Origin: JAZKIX01 sp040384645 | GTDB taxonomy: Bacteria; Pseudomonadota; Gammaproteobacteria; Burkholderiales; Burkholderiaceae_D | Reading direction: 5' to 3' | Length of the DNA stretch: 5,086 nucleotides | Assembly (NCBI GenBank): GCA_040384645.1 | Contig: JAZKIX010000118.1 | Coordinates: 1 to 5,086 of the forward strand | Shown here: positions 4,458 through 5,086 of the stretch, in pieces | Numbering within the stretch: the stretch's first letter is position 1 | How the letters are laid out: each line of letters starts with the position of its first letter | The notes under the pieces: model-generated | What the model saw: only the letters and a program-made list of their open reading frames with translations | Databases searched by the model: none | What the model was told of the DNA's origin: nothing | Position numbers and translations under genes: made by a program

Positions 4458-5086
4458 ATGAGCCATGTAAAAAAACTGTCACCGCTGTTGACTACGCACA
4501 CCATCCCATCAGTGCCGCTCCGTTATCGCGGCGTCTGGCGCAGAACCCTGCTTGAAGCGGCAGACGTATACGACGTAGCGACGAACGTGTTGTGGATGCA
4601 GACATCGCGCTGGCATGCCGATTTGCGCATTCCCGCTCTGCGCCCCGATTTTTCGCAAGTCGATTCTCTTGCCGCTTGCAATCATGAACAATTGATGTGG
4701 CTGGCGCAGCAGCAGGGATTTGCTGGCGTCACTGAAGTCGATTTCGCATCGCAAGCGGAAATCTGCCGCTGGCATCGCCTCGTCGATTTTCGACCGCCGG
4801 CCGCCACGCCGGATGCGGGCTGCATGACATTCGAGCCGACGCAACTGGTTGAAACCGGTGTACATGCTGAATATCTTGAGCACTGGATTCGTCTGTCCGA
4901 CACCGAATCCGGTTTCGCGGTTTTTAAATATGACAGCGATACTTCGCGTCCGCCGCGTTTGCTGCTGATTGCAGGCGATGCGGTGATGCATGTGCGTGCA
5001 CGTCCGACGGATTGGCCTGCAGAATTGCCGCCTGATTTCGACATGATGCAACTGGACGATACGGCGTTGCGCATGATGCTGGATTT
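4458..5086 (+). CDS. Unrecognised conserved-looking protein (3' partial, first 209 residues)
   Basis: The frame stays open from the ATG at 4458 to the window edge and begins 18 bases after the hydrolase stop, with a modest TGAGAG site 6 bases upstream, so it belongs to the same unit. No signal peptide or membrane segment is seen, so it should be cytoplasmic. The sequence looks like a real protein: YRGVWRRTLLE (23-33), a VLWMQTSRWHADLRIP stretch (44-59), CRWHRLVDFRPP (103-114), PDAGCMTFEP (118-127), ETGVHAEYLEHW (132-143) and LLLIAGDAVMHVRAR (168-182). Repeated short strands with Trp, Arg and His suggest a beta-rich, barrel-like fold. I have a weak recollection of a similar W-QT...ADLRIP pattern in an uncharacterised lipocalin-like bacterial family related to the Pfam HRI1 group, but cannot verify it. 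No catalytic motif or function is assigned. The stop codon lies outside the window. Confidence 0.7.
   Translation, partial: MSHVKKLSPLLTTHTIPSVPLRYRGVWRRTLLEAADVYDVATNVLWMQTSRWHADLRIPALRPDFSQVDSLAACNHEQLMWLAQQQGFAGVTEVDFASQAEICRWHRLVDFRPPAATPDAGCMTFEPTQLVETGVHAEYLEHWIRLSDTESGFAVFKYDSDTSRPPRLLLIAGDAVMHVRARPTDWPAELPPDFDMMQLDDTALRMMLD

Noticed and set aside
4509..5051. A 180-codon minus-strand open frame
   Set aside because: It lies wholly antisense to the well-supported gene starting at 4458, and its Arg/Cys/His-rich translation is typical of a GC-rich antisense shadow.

Overview
This window reads like a betaproteobacterium, probably of the Oxalobacteraceae (Herminiimonas, Janthinobacterium or Herbaspirillum type). 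That is an inference from the moderately GC-rich but balanced codon use, the beta-barrel protein ending in Phe, and the gene families present; no taxonomic marker gene is seen. All convincing genes are on the + strand, and the long minus-strand frames look like antisense shadows.

Layout. Bases 3-197 are the last 64 codons of an outer-membrane beta-barrel protein, closed by a strong intrinsic terminator (204-242). Bases 243-633 hold no gene but are dense with control signals. They contain a dyad that also reads as an NtrC-like site (289-309), a near-perfect sigma-54 promoter (399-415), an inverted repeat in the expected 5' leader (441-462), a clear ykkC-family riboswitch aptamer (about 479-580, guanidine-I being the most likely subtype), and a set of competing hairpins before the ribosome binding site. 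Then come five genes: a secreted substrate-binding protein of the nitrate/sulfonate/NMT1 type (634-1668), a three-histidine-box membrane di-iron enzyme of the fatty-acid desaturase superfamily (1735-2751), an EamA/DMT transporter (2848-3768), an isochorismatase-fold cysteine hydrolase resembling biuret/triuret hydrolases (3765-4439), and an unrecognised protein cut by the window end (4458-5086).

How they may work together. The start of the unit appears to be under two-layer control: transcription by sigma-54 RNA polymerase (the usual route for nitrogen-limitation control) and ligand sensing in the leader RNA. If the riboswitch senses guanidine, the binding protein could capture a guanidine-like or ureide nitrogen source, the DMT transporter could move a related cation or product, and the ureide-type hydrolase could release ammonia. 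None of the usual partners is present: no ABC permease or ATPase, no guanidine/urea carboxylase, no allophanate hydrolase, no Gdx/SMR exporter. The combination of a solo binding protein, membrane di-iron oxygenase/desaturase, EamA transporter and ureide hydrolase behind a ykkC riboswitch is therefore the candidate undescribed system here. A 96-base gap with a possible weak sigma-70-like promoter before the transporter leaves open whether all five genes are one transcript; the last three are tightly packed. All family assignments are from reading the sequence; no database search was run.
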